A DNA stretch of 64,000 nucleotides from Desmodus rotundus (lineage: Eukaryota; Chordata; Mammalia; Chiroptera; Phyllostomidae), in the NCBI RefSeq assembly GCF_022682495.2, contig NC_071390.1, positions 100,076,294-100,140,293 of the forward strand. The letters run 5' to 3'. This document shows, one piece after another, positions 24,021 to 35,830 of the stretch. A program made the translations under genes and the position numbers. The first letter of the stretch is position 1. Each line of letters begins with the position of its first letter. Under the pieces are notes generated by a model. It saw only the letters and a list, made by a program, of their open reading frames with translations. It made no database searches and was not told the DNA's origin.

Positions 24021-25980
24021 ATTGAACCAAGATGGCGGCGTAGGTAGACACACTGCGCCTCCTCGCACAACCAGAACTGACAGAGAATCGAACAGCAAGG
24101 GGACCAACACCAAGGAAATAGAAAATAAACATTCATCCAGACCGGTAGGAGGGGCGGAGAGGGCAGCTGGGGCATAGAGGACTCGCGTGGCCGTGGCGGG
24201 ACCGAGACGGGCGGAGTGTGGGACAAACGGGGCAGGCAGTCCGACCACTAGCAGACCCTGCGGCCTCACATACGTGCACAGATAAACCGGGACAAACGGC
24301 GGGGAGCAAAGCAGACTGCGCAACCCAGGGCTCCAGCACGGGGAAATAAAGCCTCAAACCTCTGATTGAAAACACCCGTGGGGGTTGGGGCGGCAGCAGG
24401 AGAGACTCCCAGCCTCACAGGAGAGGTCGTTGGAGAGACCCACAGGGGCCTAGGGCGTGCACAAGCCCACCCACTCAGGGACCAGCACCAGAGGGGCCCA
24501 GTTTGATTGTGGGTATCAGAGTGAAAGATTGAGGTCTGGTGGAGAGTGGAGCGGGCGCCATTGCTCCCTCTCGGCCCCTCCCCCACGTACAGCTTCACAG
24601 CGCAGCGACCAACGTTACCCCACCCCAGGGAACACCAAAGGCTCCGACCCTTTAAGTAACAGACGTGCCAAGACCAAAAAAAAAAAGGGGGCCCAAATGA
24701 CAGAACACCTCAAAGCTCCAGAAAAAATACAACTAAGCAAGGAAGAGATAGCCAACCTATCGGATGCATAGTTCAAAACACTGGTTATCAAGACGCTCAC
24801 AGAATTGGTTGAATTTGTTCAAAAACCAGATGAAAAAATGAAGGCTATGCCAAGAGAAACAAAGGAAAATGTACAGGGAACCAATAGTGATGCAAAGGAA
24901 ACTGGGACTCAAATCAACAGTGTGGACCAGAAGGAAGACAGAAACATCCAACCAGAAAAGAATGAAGAAACAAGAATTCGGAAAGATGAGGAGAGGCTTA
25001 GGAACCTCCAGGACATCTTGAAACGTTCCAACATCCGAATTATAGGGATGCCAGAAGGAGAAGAGGAAGAACAAAAAATTGAAAACTTATTTGAACAAAT
25101 AATGAAGGAGAACTTCCCTCATCTGGCAAAGGAAATAGACTTCCAGGAATTCCAGGAAGCTCAGAGAGTCCCAAAGAAGCTGGACCCAAGGAGGAACACA
25201 CCAAGGCACATCATAATTACATTCCCCAAGATTAAAGAGAAGGAGAGAATCTTAGAAGCAGCAAGAGAAAAGGAGACAGTTACCTACAAAGGACTTCCCA
25301 TAAGACTGTCAGCTGATTTCTCCAAAGAGACCTTATAGGCAAGAATGGGCTGGCAAGAAGTATTCCAAGTCATGAAAGGCAAGGGCCTACATCCAAGATT
25401 ACTGTATGCAGCAAAGCTATCATTTAGAATGGGAGGGCAGATAAAGTGCTTCTCAGATAAGGTCAAGTTAAAGGAGTTCATCATCACCAAGCCCTTATTA
25501 TATGAAATGTTAAAGGGAGTTACCTAAGAAAAAGAAGATAAAAAATATCAAGTAAAAAATGTCAAGTAAAAATGACAGCAAACTCACAGTTATTAACGAC
25601 CACACCTAAAACAAAAACAAGAGCAAACTAGGCAAACAACTAGAACAGGAACAGAACCATACAGATGGAGATCACATGGAGGGTTGTCAGTAGGGGAGTG
25701 GGAGGGGGAGAGGGGGGGAAAGGTACAGAGAATAAGTAGCATAGATGATATGTGGAAAATAGACAGGGGGAGGGTAAAAATAGTGTAGGAAATGTAGAAG
25801 CCAAAGAACTTATAAGTATGACCCATGGACATGAACTATAGGGGGGGAATGTGGGAGGGAGAGGGTGGGCAGGATGGAGTGGAGTGAGGGGGGCGGAAAA
25901 TGGGACAACTGTAATAGCATAATCAATAAATATATTAAAAAAATAAAAATAAAAATACAATTGAAAAAAATAGGAAAAAA
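24021..25980 (+). mobile_element. HAL1 (half-L1) retrotransposon, copy c
   Basis: A full-length-looking copy. It has a 5' UTR beginning 'accaagatggcggcgtagg', ORF1 at 24697-25527, a 400-bp 3' UTR with G-rich purine runs, then the 'acaactgtaatagcataatc' tail and A-rich end. There is no ORF2 and no room for one. A 15-bp target duplication (one mismatch) bounds it, so it moved as an ORF1-only unit by L1-type target-primed reverse transcription. The 5' UTR is CpG-bearing. It is the best-preserved HAL1 in the window. Confidence 0.9.
24697..25527 (+). pseudogene. L1 ORF1p-like, nearly open, in HAL1 copy c
   Basis: L1 ORF1p packages LINE RNA as a trimeric RNA chaperone. The frame runs 277 codons from ATG 24697 to the stop at 25525-25527, interrupted by only two in-frame TAG codons. 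One is at 24769-24771, after 'ANLSDA', where the related copy b has GAG. The other is at 25336-25338, after 'DFSKETL', where the 40.8 and 44.6 kb copies have CAG. Recognisable parts in order are an N-terminal charged, coiled-coil-like region (about residues 10-95), an RRM-like core with 'NIRIIGMPEGEEEE' (about 108-121), and the C-terminal domain with 'TPRHIIITFPKIKEKERI', 'YKGLPIRLSADFS' and a final 'KEFIITKPLLYEML'. No ORF2 follows. Each stop is a single substitution, so the copy became non-coding recently relative to its neighbours. Confidence 0.85.
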
Positions 25981-25995
25981 AAGAATACTTGCTAT
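25981..25995. repeat. target-site duplication, right copy
   Basis: Partner of 24006-24020; one mismatch in 15. Confidence 0.85.
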
Positions 25996-26177
25996 TAACA
26001 TAAATTAAACACATTCACTGATACCATGCAACTCCAGACAATATCATCTCCTTCCTGGAACTAGTCTCCTCGTTTCCACTGGTTATTCCCAACACTCCAT
26101 TCTCTACAAATTGAACAAAACTGTATTTTTAGAATGTAAATAAGATTATATTATTCCCTGATGCAAATATGCTAAAT

Positions 26178-26372
26178 CAGAGACTCTCAACCATAATTTT
26201 GCCCCTACAGGGTCTAGAGACATTTTTAATTGTCACAACTGGAGTGAATACTATTGGCATCTACCGGGTAGAGGTCAGGAGTGCTGCTGAACACCCTACG
26301 ATGCACAGGATAGTCCCTCTGAACAGAGTGTTCTGGTCCAAATGTCAGCAGTGCTGTGGTCGAGAAACGCTG
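26178..26372 (+). mobile_element. MER20 hAT-Charlie element
   Basis: A clear MER20 match: 'cagagactctcaacc' start, 'attttgcccc', 'ttttaattgtcacaactgga', 'ggcatctaccgggtagaggt', 'ccctacgatgcacaggatag', and 'gagaaacgctg' end. Flanking 8-mers 'tgctaaat' and 'ctctaaat' share 6 of 8 bases, consistent with a hAT duplication. Non-coding. Confidence 0.9.
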
Positions 26373-26384
26373 CTCTAAATCTAA

Positions 26385-26830
26385 ATGCTTTACCCTGATT
26401 TGCAAACTCACACGATCTTCCTTCAGGCTACCTCTCTTGCACTTTGCCCCTGCGCACACTGCCCATCACTCTTTAAGCTCCGCCATGCTGGCTACACTCT
26501 GCATCCTTTGAACAGACCAAGCCAGTCTGTGCCTCACAGCTCTTTAACTTGCTGATCCCTGGTCCCTGTCCCTGGAATATTCTTCTCCCAAATCTTTGCA
26601 TGGCTGCCTCCTTATCCACATGTAGGCCTCTACTCTGATACCATCTCCTCAGAGAGAGCTTCTGTCATCTTTTCATCTAAAGTAACTACATTGACTCTGC
26701 CTATGAATCTCCATCTCTTCACCGTTTTATTTCTGACTATGTACTTGCACTTTCTGAATTCATCTTGTTCATTTACGCTGTGTGCTCCCCCCAGGACTGC
26801 AGAGTGTAGGCTCCAGCAGGTCAGGAGTCT
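26385..26830 (+). repeat. L2 LINE 3' region
   Basis: L2 landmarks in order: 'tcttccttcaggctacctct', 'ctggaatattcttctccc', 'aatctttgcatggctgcctcc', 'atctcctcagagagagcttc', and a final 'gagtgtaggctccagcaggtc'. The short open frames at 26691-27028 overlap it and are not genes. Confidence 0.75.
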
Positions 26831-27029
26831 CGCCAGTCCTCCTTGCTCTACTGCCTCCTCAACCTGGAACTCTTGTCAGTCTTGCTCTTCACCACCTGCT
26901 GGGCCCGGTTACAAAATCAAGACAAAAAGAGAGAGGGGAAAAAAATGAAATTGCAAAATTGTCAAAAGATGAAAAGAATATGGGTGCAAATAAACAATTC
27001 AAAACGTGGAGGAAGCAGTAGCAGGTAAT

Positions 27030-27285
27030 TTTAGTGCTTGCTTTGTTTAGGGCAATATATTCAGTGTTTTAAATGTTACCTCATTTAATCCTCACACCAC
27101 CACCATCCCCTAAAAACTACTATGTTAGCACAATCATCCGGACTTTACACATGGGAAGTGGAAGCACAGAGGGGTTGAGTAACTTGCTGAAGCTCACACA
27201 GCTTTGGAGCGGTGGTGCTAGAATTTAGACACAGGCACTCTGCCTCCACAGCACTGCTCTCTCAACCACCATGCCCTGCACCAGG
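27030..27285 (-). repeat. MIR SINE
   Basis: A nearly complete MIR read backwards: 'ttacctcatttaatcctcaca', 'tttacacatgggaag', 'cacagaggggttgagtaactt', 'gctcacacagctttggag', 'ctctcaaccaccatgcc'. Confidence 0.75.
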
Positions 27286-28875
27286 CAAGATAGTGCCTGC
27301 TTGGGTGCACAGAATGCAGTGAGTCGCTTTTTTTATTTTCCTCCTTTATTCTCTCACATTCTTTCATGTTCTCTTTGAAGTCAATGAAGCTATGAAAATA
27401 AAGAAAGTGGAAAAAGAAGGAAGAACTGGCAAAAAAATGGACATAAAGGAAAAAGTGGATTCAAAGACTTAGTATAGGGGAGTTATACTAGTTTACATGT
27501 AAACTAGTGCCAGTGCACACTGTCCAGCAGATGTGGGAAACACTACAGAATGTCACTCCTGCGGCCTGTGCTTTGGTGCCGGCTTCTCTCGAATGCGCTA
27601 CATGACAAGATTCTGACGGGGCTTCACTGAATAATCCTTTTTTAAAATGGTGAAAACAGACTTTATCTTGGTTTGTACTGAGGCAAAGAGGCTAATAGTC
27701 TCCACCCTGTGTTGAAACAAGAGTATAAATCCCCACCAGCACAGTGGCAAATGAATACATTTAAGCATCCTCCTTTTTCAAGTTCCTGCTTTTCATTCTT
27801 ACAACAATGAATAGTATTAGGACGTCCCTATTCCAAGGTTCCAACATACTATTGTGTATTTAAAACACGTGGGTCTATTTGTCAGTATTCATCATATCCT
27901 CCCTTCATATTAACAGGAAGCAGGGCTCAAAATCTCTGATCCCTGTAATATTATTATGGCTGGAGGAGAAAACCTGGGGAAATAGTTCTTCTCCCTGTGG
28001 TTGTCAGGCCACATATTTTATCTTGCAAATGTTGGCAGTGAGTTCAGCTCACCATTCACAGATATTGTGCATTGAAGCGATCATATTAATGATGAGTAGA
28101 CACTGAATCTTCCTTACACAAACAGTCCCACAGTTACTGAAGGGATTTGTTCCTGAAAGTCCTATGTTACTTGAACTTCACTACTGCAGCAAAGGGGGCC
28201 CTGAGCATCTTCCTAGCCCTGTCTCCAAAGCTTAGGTCAATGCAGCACCACTAAGACGAACTAACTACCCAACCACCAACCCTACTAAAAAGTGGCTGGT
28301 TACTTAGTGGTTTATTTTTAGCTTGCTGATGTGTGTGCGGGTTTGTGTGTGTGATAACTAGCATTGATTTGTAAAATTTTGAGTAAGCACAAGAAAACCT
28401 CAGCTAATCCCTCCACTTCAAATTTACATTACCTCTAGAATTCATTAAATAATAAATTAAAGGAGATACTAGGCCAAGGAGTTAGATGGAGAACACTGTC
28501 TCACTGCTAAATAAAATATTTGAAATTTGCTACTCTTCCAACTAGAGTACTCCTAAAACTAGGATAGTAATAAAAGCTTTCACTGGTTACTTAGTAAAAT
28601 GGCTCTTATGCTACAAGGCTCCACTTTGTCATGAACTTTGGTATAACCTAGAAATGCTCTATGCCGAGATATAAATATATGTTTGTATATATGCCTATAT
28701 ATATATATACAAAGTTGCATATATATAACATATACATATAATCATGTGATTCACTTTTTAAACACTATCATGCTGATGAAATAGATTTCATATTTTTGAA
28801 TGTTTAACTAAATTATTTTCATTATGGAAAATCTTTTGTCCTTGGGGAAGGTAGAACCTAGCTTTAAAGAAAGAA
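27286..28875. other. unclassified, with a palindrome and one copy of a local repeat
   Basis: No exon recognised. It includes a perfect 22-bp palindrome (27487-27508), one copy of a diverged repeat (27531-27632) that recurs at 29169-29270, and AT dinucleotide-rich sequence at about 28670-28740. Confidence 0.45.
27531..27632 (+). repeat. unclassified dispersed repeat, copy 1
   Basis: Shares a run of matching blocks with 29169-29270: 'atgtg.gaaacacta.agaatg', 'ttctct.gaatg.gct', and '.gggcttcact.aa.a.tcct'. About three quarters of the aligned bases agree by eye. Family unknown. Confidence 0.55.
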
Positions 28876-29093
28876 GTTGTTGTAGATTGAACATGTGTGT
28901 CCCCCCAAATGGGTCTTTGGAAGGTGGTTAGTGTGGAAAGATGGCTGTGTAAGAAAGCAAATCCTCGTAAGACACCAAATATGCCAGCACTTTGATCTTG
29001 AACTTCCAGCCTCCAGAACTGTGAGAAATAAATTTTTATTATTTATAAGCCACCCAGCCTATGATATTTTGTTATAGCAGCCAGACTAAGACA
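28876..29093 (+). mobile_element. MLT1-type MaLR LTR, internally deleted
   Basis: The start 'tgttgtagattgaacatgtg' and the end 'gccacccagcctatgatatt...agcagccagactaagaca' are MLT1 LTR ends. The centre is shortened: the family is usually near 400-500 bp, here about 218 bp. The polyadenylation-type 'agaaataaattt' is retained. An old retroviral LTR, non-coding. Confidence 0.8.
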
Positions 29094-29168
29094 AAAATCT
29101 ATTTTAAGTCTCAAATTCATTTGTTTTATTTGAAACAGCTTGTCTCACATCTAGCACGACTTCTAACA

Positions 29169-29270
29169 AATGTGAGAAACACTATAGAATGCCAACCCTG
29201 ATGCTTCAGGACAAGTTTCTCTTGAATGTGCTTTATGAGATTTTAATGGGGCTTCACTAAACAGTCCTCT
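29169..29270 (+). repeat. unclassified dispersed repeat, copy 2
   Basis: Partner of 27531-27632, in the same orientation about 1.6 kb away. Family unknown. Confidence 0.55.
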
Positions 29271-29899
29271 GATTACACATTGGACCCCAATCTTAGAGAT
29301 TTTACTCTAAGTCACAGGGAAGCACTAGAAGACAATGTGGCATAAGAGAAGTCTCCATTGGGCATGAGGGAGAAAGCCCTTCTACAGGTGGCAAAAGGAG
29401 CCACAAGGAGGAGACAGAAAGGGAGAAAAAGTCAAATGTTCTCATTTTCTCTTTTCCAGCCAGCTGTGAGCCTCTGATGGAAAGCTGTGGTCGAATTACC
29501 CGGACACCCTTAGTGGAAATCCCAAGTTTAGCAGCTCCTTCTGTGCCTCCCCAGAGGTGGCCCAGGAAGCCTGCCCCCTTTCTGAGAGGCCAGTCTTCAC
29601 AGGGCACCAGGTGACAATGGAGTCAGAGCAGGAGAAAGGGAATGAATGGTCCTGAGAGATGCCCCAGCAGTCAACTCCAAATTCCACAAAGTTCTGAAAA
29701 TCTAAAGTGCTTTTCATAACTTATTGGATGGCAAAATATGACACTAACATGAAGCTATGTACAATTTTTATCTATCCCACTTATTATAATGTATTTGATT
29801 ACACTGTGCTGGTTATAGATGATATATTGTCTACACACCTATTACCTTTATGTATATATATAACCAAAGTATATTTACCTGGCCCGACTGGTTTCAGAT
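29271..29899. other. unclassified non-coding sequence
   Basis: No exon recognised. Minus-strand open frames at 29302-29717 overlap each other and carry no known motif. Confidence 0.4.
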
Positions 29900-30820
29900 A
29901 AGGGAGGTAGGACTGTATTGAAAATTGAGAGTGATTTTACAGGCTGTTCTTCTGGAGCACCTGTATGTGTTCCTGACAGACCTTGCATCCTACCAAATTG
30001 CTCACTAAAAATATTAGGCCCATGGGGAAAAGAGTCGCAACCCATCATTCAAATTCTATGCAACTTTGTGAACAGAGGAGTAATAAAAATAATCATTGTC
30101 ACTGTGGACAGCAGGACCAATAAAATGGCATTGGTCTGGTCAAGATAACATAAAGAATATAAAACAAAATGAAGTCACTCATGTCAACGAAAGTGACTGC
30201 CAGTCAGCCATGACACTTTGGTTCAAAAGGGAAAGTACTTAAGTCAGAGCAGACACATCTGGGAAGGAGACGTACGCACGATATCGACACACGTGATCAG
30301 AACAGCCACGTCTGCAGGGTGTGAACACCCACAGATAGGATCCTGGGGAAATTCCCCACTTGGCATCAGGGGTGCCAATATATTTATCAAAAAGACCCAG
30401 AATGGTAGAATATACCACTTTCAAGGTATAACTGAAGCAGTTTCTAGACCACTTCTGAGATAGCTGAGCTCCACACACCAGAGTGCTGTTCCACACCATG
30501 CTAGTCTCCCTTGGCACCAGCTTCCAGAGGCTCTGCCCTGCTAGACTGAGGACTTCGTCTGCCCTGCTGCTCACCTGGTTCCAGAGCTCCATCCTGGCAA
30601 GACGCTGACAACTCCCTTGCTCACCATGCTGTCTCCTGGACGTGCAGACTGAGACTCTGGGACTCGGGTTCATTATCCCCCATTGATTGCTGTGTGTGTT
30701 ATGTTTCTCTTAGATTGTTAGAGTGTGAGTAGGATATTGATGTATGTTGATGTTCTACTTTGAGTGAACCTGCGTTCAGTAAAAGCTGAGTGAATAGCAC
30801 AGTTACCTTGTACAACTCTT
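29900..30820 (+). mobile_element. possible retroviral LTR
   Basis: The right part has LTR-like composition: 'gactctgggactcggg', 'gttagagtgtgagtagg', 'gagtgaacctgcgttcagta' and an AGTAAA signal near 30778. Neither TG/CA ends nor a target duplication could be fixed, so extent and family are uncertain. The 144-codon minus-strand frame at 30239-30673 overlaps it and is probably fortuitous. Confidence 0.35.
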
Positions 30821-31394
30821 GTCTATTCCTTGGTGCCGGGCTGGCTGCTCAGCAGGAGGCTAGCCAAACAGTTGCCTGGTTGACTTATAGGAAAGACTAC
30901 ATAGCAAACATACACTCACAAAAGTCACCTTGTGAGGTAACTGACAAATTAACAACAAACAATAGACGTGAATATCTTTTGGTCTCATCAGGGCTGCAGG
31001 CTGCCTCGGGGGTGCTGAGAGTGCACCATAACGTGGAGTGAGGTGCAGATACAGGGGAACTCTGACAACAAGAGCTCAGTGTCTGTCAGGCAGCACAAGG
31101 GGTGCTCCTTTCTGAGGAGGGAGCCACACAGTTCATTTTGAATTTTCCAGGAACAGAGTTGAAAGTGTTCCTGTCTATGCAGAAACTGAGTTGAGGGATT
31201 TCCTTTCCTACTGAAAGTTCTAATTCTATTTCCATTGTTTTGGCTCCCCTGACTTAGGAAAAGTAACACAACTCTCACTTTAGCCGACATTATTCTGTTA
31301 TTCACCAATCTCAGATTTAAGACTGTGCTTAATTAAGATCACAGGCATGGGAGTCGGATCCACTGGGACCGAACCCTAGCTGAGCACTCACTGT
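30821..31394. other. unclassified non-coding sequence
   Basis: Nothing recognised. It may include downstream parts of the possible LTR to the left. Confidence 0.35.
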
Positions 31395-31500
31395 ACAAGA
31401 CAAAAGAGGTATATATAAAACCCACCACAATCCTGACCTCGAGGAACTCAACCCAGCACGGGGTGTCTGATAAGATGCTACCCTAGAGCTGATGGTAAAT
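31395..31500 (-). repeat. possible L2 tail
   Basis: 'atcctgacctcgaggaactc' resembles the complement of the L2 3' region. Weak. Confidence 0.35.
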
Positions 31501-31679
31501 GACAGGTAGGAAAAAATGAATGAAAACATCTGTCTAGAGTAAGATTTGACAGGAAGAGTGGAGCTTTGGCCAGGTCTACAAGAGTTAGCAAGCCATAATT
31601 TTTAGTCCCTTTTATTGTGAGATTTCTGGGGCATAAGAGGAAGAATACTGAATTTGTACATAATCCGCTGCTTCTCCTG

Positions 31680-31765
31680 GAACTGACCACTTCACCTTCC
31701 TGGGTCTTTATTAGCAAAATCCACCTAACAACACTCTGTGGTGAAATTAGAGCAAATGAGATGCC
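31680..31765 (+). repeat. MIR SINE fragment
   Basis: 'gaccacttcaccttcctggg', 'ttattagcaaaatccacct' and 'gtggtgaaattagagcaaatg' follow the forward MIR consensus. Confidence 0.6.
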
Positions 31766-31794
31766 AGGTGTGAGGGCGCACTGAGGAAACACCA

Positions 31795-31965
31795 AGGCTC
31801 ACATCTATTGAGGGCTTTCTAAAGCTAAGCATTTGACAAAGGACCCCACATTCATGTTTCATTGAATCTTCTCTTAAGTATGTCCTATTACAAATCTGCA
31901 TTTCTACAGATTTAAAAAAAGTGGCCCAGCTCAAACAGTAAGTGGTAAACCCAGACTCCTGCCCA
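31795..31965 (-). repeat. MIR SINE
   Basis: MIR read backwards: 'catctattgagggctttcta', 'cattgaatcttctcttaagt', 'cagctcaaacagtaagtggt', 'aaacccagactcctgcc'. It faces the fragment just to the left. Confidence 0.65.
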
Positions 31966-32634
31966 GGAAACCTAGGGGGGAAGTACCCAGAATCTTAACA
32001 GTCACTAGTATGTTTCCTGGGAGCAGTAGATACTCCATTTATTTGGAAATAACAAAGCTGCATTTAAAAAGATATTCTCAATTCAAATTGTTTTTATTAC
32101 TCGAAGAACCTTTCCCCTTTCTTTCAAAATGTTAAGGTTTTCCTGTTTCTCCAGCATTAATCCCTAGGAGCAATCATTCTCTCCTGCATTGCAACACTTG
32201 CCTTAAATCCGCATCCTGAAACCCAATGCAGATGGCAAGTACAGGCCATCCATGATCTGTGACTTTCGTCCAGTGTTTTGTACAAAGTGAACATTCATAT
32301 ATAAAAATTAAAATGCTAACCCCTCTTTTACAGCCAGGGGAGATCTTTCCTAACTACGAGACGGAGGGTGGCACCAAGGTGTTGTGTATTCAGGTCCATC
32401 CTGGTCCCTGGGGTAGAAGCAGGGCTTCAACCATGGCAGCACAAGGGCGTGCACGTGGAACCAGCTGAGCCAAGGAGAAGCAGCCCCCAGACCTATTTAT
32501 CTTCCCTTTACCCCTTTGTCAGACCAAAGGCATCCCTGGAAGGTGGCATCCACTCCTGCCTTGGGGAAGCAGCTTGAGTGTAGACATCATTTCTATCATC
32601 GGCCGCACCATGTAGAATATAACCTTCTGCTTAT
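31966..32634. other. unclassified non-coding sequence
   Basis: Nothing recognised. Confidence 0.4.
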
Positions 32635-32735
32635 TATATGTCACTACTAGGACATAAACTTCTTAGGGTCTAGGACTATGAATTAATCACCTTTGCATCC
32701 TCAGGACAAGCACAGTACCTAAGGTAAAGTATCTA
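32635..32735 (+). repeat. L2 LINE 3' end fragment
   Basis: 'ggacataaacttcttagggt', 'tttgcatcctcaggacaagc' and 'acagtacctaaggtaaa' match the L2 tail in order. Confidence 0.5.
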
Positions 32736-35214
32736 CCCAAGTGTTGAATGTATGAGAACTTACATTGTCTCCATTGTCTCCAATAGAATATTTATTTTAA
32801 TCTTTACAATGTTTTCATATGTTATATAATCACAAATCACAAGAATAATAATAACCAGTAGCATGACTAAATTGAGTGTTTCCATAGATTCATAATTATT
32901 GAAAGGATATTGGAGATCATCAACTTTTTGTTTCTTGTTTTTTGGGTTTGTTTTTTTTTTGCACATGAGGCCCAAGAAGGTGATTTACCCAATAACAAGA
33001 AGTCTAGCTAAATCTCAACATTCCCCATCTAGCATTTTATTTTCCTACTGTCTCCTAAACAGAGATGTAAGTCATTTTGGATAAAGAAGAATGTTTGAAA
33101 TAAAGTCAAACTGGAGACTTATTATCTTAGGAATGTTCAGAACTCAGAAGTTGACATATATATTTTTATGTCTGGGAAGATGCAAGGAGAAGTCTATTTG
33201 GATGAAAGAAGATAGTGAGAAATAGTAAATAAAGAGAAGCATAACATGTATGAACCTTGACTTCTCTTTGTGTATTTCAAGACATCAAAGTGACCTAGAA
33301 GGATTACACACAAAAAAAGAGCAGGACTTCCCAAACCCCCATGTGGCCTCACCTGGTATGCTCACATGATAATGGTTGTATGGCAGACACAGAGATAAAC
33401 AGACAAGTCATCTCCAGCCTGAGGTGACAGTCCCAGTCTCAAGCCAGCCCGAGTCACCTAGAGGGCTCAGACCAAAGAAGCTTGCACACCTGGAACCCAG
33501 GCTGGTTCACTATGGAGTGGAGCAAAATAAAGCCCTAAGGAATGGAGGCTTGAGTTCAAACTCCAAGAAAACAGAGAATTTGTGCACAGTAATAAACTGG
33601 CTGCATAAACCCTCATGAAAGGAAAGTAATCCCACCTCTCATCTGTTATCTGTATACGCTGCTGACCAAAACTTCCATTCAAACTCGGAAGCTGTTTCCC
33701 TATCACTTTAGCACTAAACCTTTCACTTCATAAAAACGGCAGTATCTTATATGAAGGGTTTTTGTTTGGGGGGGCGGGGACGTGCCTCACATGGAAGAGT
33801 TTCTGAACTAGGACATTCCTGCATCGGTCTGAACCCACAGGTAACAATGAGTGATGAATGTCTTTGGCGTGAACACCACATATCCCATTACAAACTTTTT
33901 ATTTTGTAAGCTGTCTGTACTGCAGCGTGAAAATGTCTATTAGATTCCCCAGAGCCATGAAGCAGGTAAAAGGTTTTAGCAGCCTTGGACACAAGGCAGC
34001 CCATAGACATGTGAATGCAACTACAGGAAATAACAGACAGTCGCCATTGTAAACTATTTTGTGCCTGGAGCCAACCCACAAAACTAATGCAATAATAGAG
34101 ATTCTAAGTTAAAGCTGGAAATTGCTACCCAGGTCACGCTACTCCCTGGAGCCCAGATAGGATTACTCTGGGTGCATTCTGGAGCACCACAGCTGGTCTA
34201 AGTTTTCATTGTCTCATATAATGAACTTTCACTATTTCCTTTAATAATCCTCAACCCCCTGTCTTGGATTGGACAGTCAGTCTGAATCTATCTTTTTCCA
34301 ATTTCAGTTTTTTATTCCTTCCTTATTTCAGACAAAGTTTTTAAAAAGTCATATCCCTGTGCAATTATACTTAGATTTTCTTATTTAGCTCTTACCTTCT
34401 TGTAGAGCCTTTGCTGCTTTGATACACTGGTCGATTTTCTGTGAAATCTGTACAACTTAAAATTCCCTCAGGGAATTCTGAGACCCAAAGTAGATGTATC
34501 ATAATAGAAAGAACAGTTGATTGGTCAGGGTGCTGGAGCATAAACCTGGTCTTTATTCTACTATTCACATGCTTATCAGAAAAAAGGAAATGACTTTCAT
34601 GCTATATGTCATCATGTTCCTCTTTGTAAAATCTACAATAATATTTTTGTGGTTTCTATCTGCCTCCTATAACACTGGATTTTCTCCCACATAAAAAACA
34701 ACTCCCTGTTAATTTGGTATGGGGGTTGGGATTCAAACTAATTTCTTGTTAGTTGCATACCATCGCACTTTGTCGCCACACATGAAGTGCTTGGTACACT
34801 TTCACCTTCATGCTGTCTTTTAACCCCACCAACCCATATTCCCATGTACCAGTCTTGAAGAGTTTGCTGTTGGTGGTAGGAATTACTCTGATACATTCGT
34901 TTGAGCAACTGATATGAAACAAATCATCTTCACTTGCAGAAAGAAAAAGTATAATGCTCATAGACCTACCTCACCCTAAAAAATATAATGCTTCTGACTA
35001 CAATGGTTTCAGTTTGAGTTCCACTCCATTTGTAGTCAATTATGAAACAAAAATCTATGAATTTATAATGCACTAATTCCCTTTGTTCAGACATATTGAA
35101 ATAGCAATAACAACAATTCCATTTTTTGATGAGAGATTTTCCCCTTGTTAAAATCAAATATCCTAGTAAGTAAAGCTGTTCTTTAAAATGCTTTAGAGGT
35201 GTGTTAGTTTGGGT
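32736..35214. other. unclassified non-coding sequence
   Basis: No exon or repeat recognised. A G-run lies at about 33768-33780. Open frames up to 80 codons overlap one another on both strands. Confidence 0.4.
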
Positions 35215-35830
35215 CCTCTGAGGAACATGGGTCCTCTGAGAAGGACGCATGCATCCGGATGGTATTGGACGTGCATGGCGAGCAGCCTCTAAGATGGCCT
35301 CCATGATGCTGCACCTCCTGGTGTTTAAGCCTTGTGTAGCCCTTAAGTGTGCGCTGGCCAAGTGACTTGTTTTTAACCAATCAAATAGGGAAAGAAGATG
35401 GGAGGTCATTTCTGTGATTAAACTAAAGAATGTTGTAACTTCCATCTTGCTAGGTGTCTCTCACTTTCTCTCTCAGCCTCTCCCTCTGATAAAGTGAGCC
35501 ATCGTGTAAGGAGCACCTATGTGGCCTTTGCCACTAAGGCAGGCTGCCAGCCAACAGTCAGCAATGCAGTGGAAGAACTGAGGCCCTCAGTAGAACAGTT
35601 CACAGAAACTGAATCCTGCAGGTCCTTATGCAGTTGAGCTTCAGATGACACTGAGCACCAGCTGGCATTTGATTGCAACCATGTGAGAGACCCTGAAGCA
35701 GAGGATTCGGCTAAGTCATGCCCACATTCCTGACCTACAGTAACTGTGAGTTATTAAATGCATGTTGTTAGACACTAAGTTTTGGGACACTACTAAGTTT
35801 TGGAATAATGTGTTATGCATAAATAGATAA
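35215..35830 (+). mobile_element. ERVL/MaLR-type LTR
   Basis: About 0.6 kb with LTR features: 'gcagcctctaagatggcct', 'gtgacttgtttttaaccaatc', 'gaggccctcagtagaacag', 'catgtgagagaccctgaagc', 'taactgtgagttattaaatg' and 'ctaagttttgg...aatagataaccaat' at the end. It resembles a common mammalian solo LTR whose exact name I cannot give. The 159-codon minus-strand frame at 34966-35445 partly overlaps it and is not supported as a gene. Confidence 0.6.

Noticed and set aside
30239..30673. 144-codon minus-strand frame as a gene
   Set aside because: It overlaps a possible LTR and plus-strand frames; no recognisable domain.
34966..35445. 159-codon minus-strand frame as a gene
   Set aside because: It runs into an ERVL/MaLR-type LTR; no domain or exon context.
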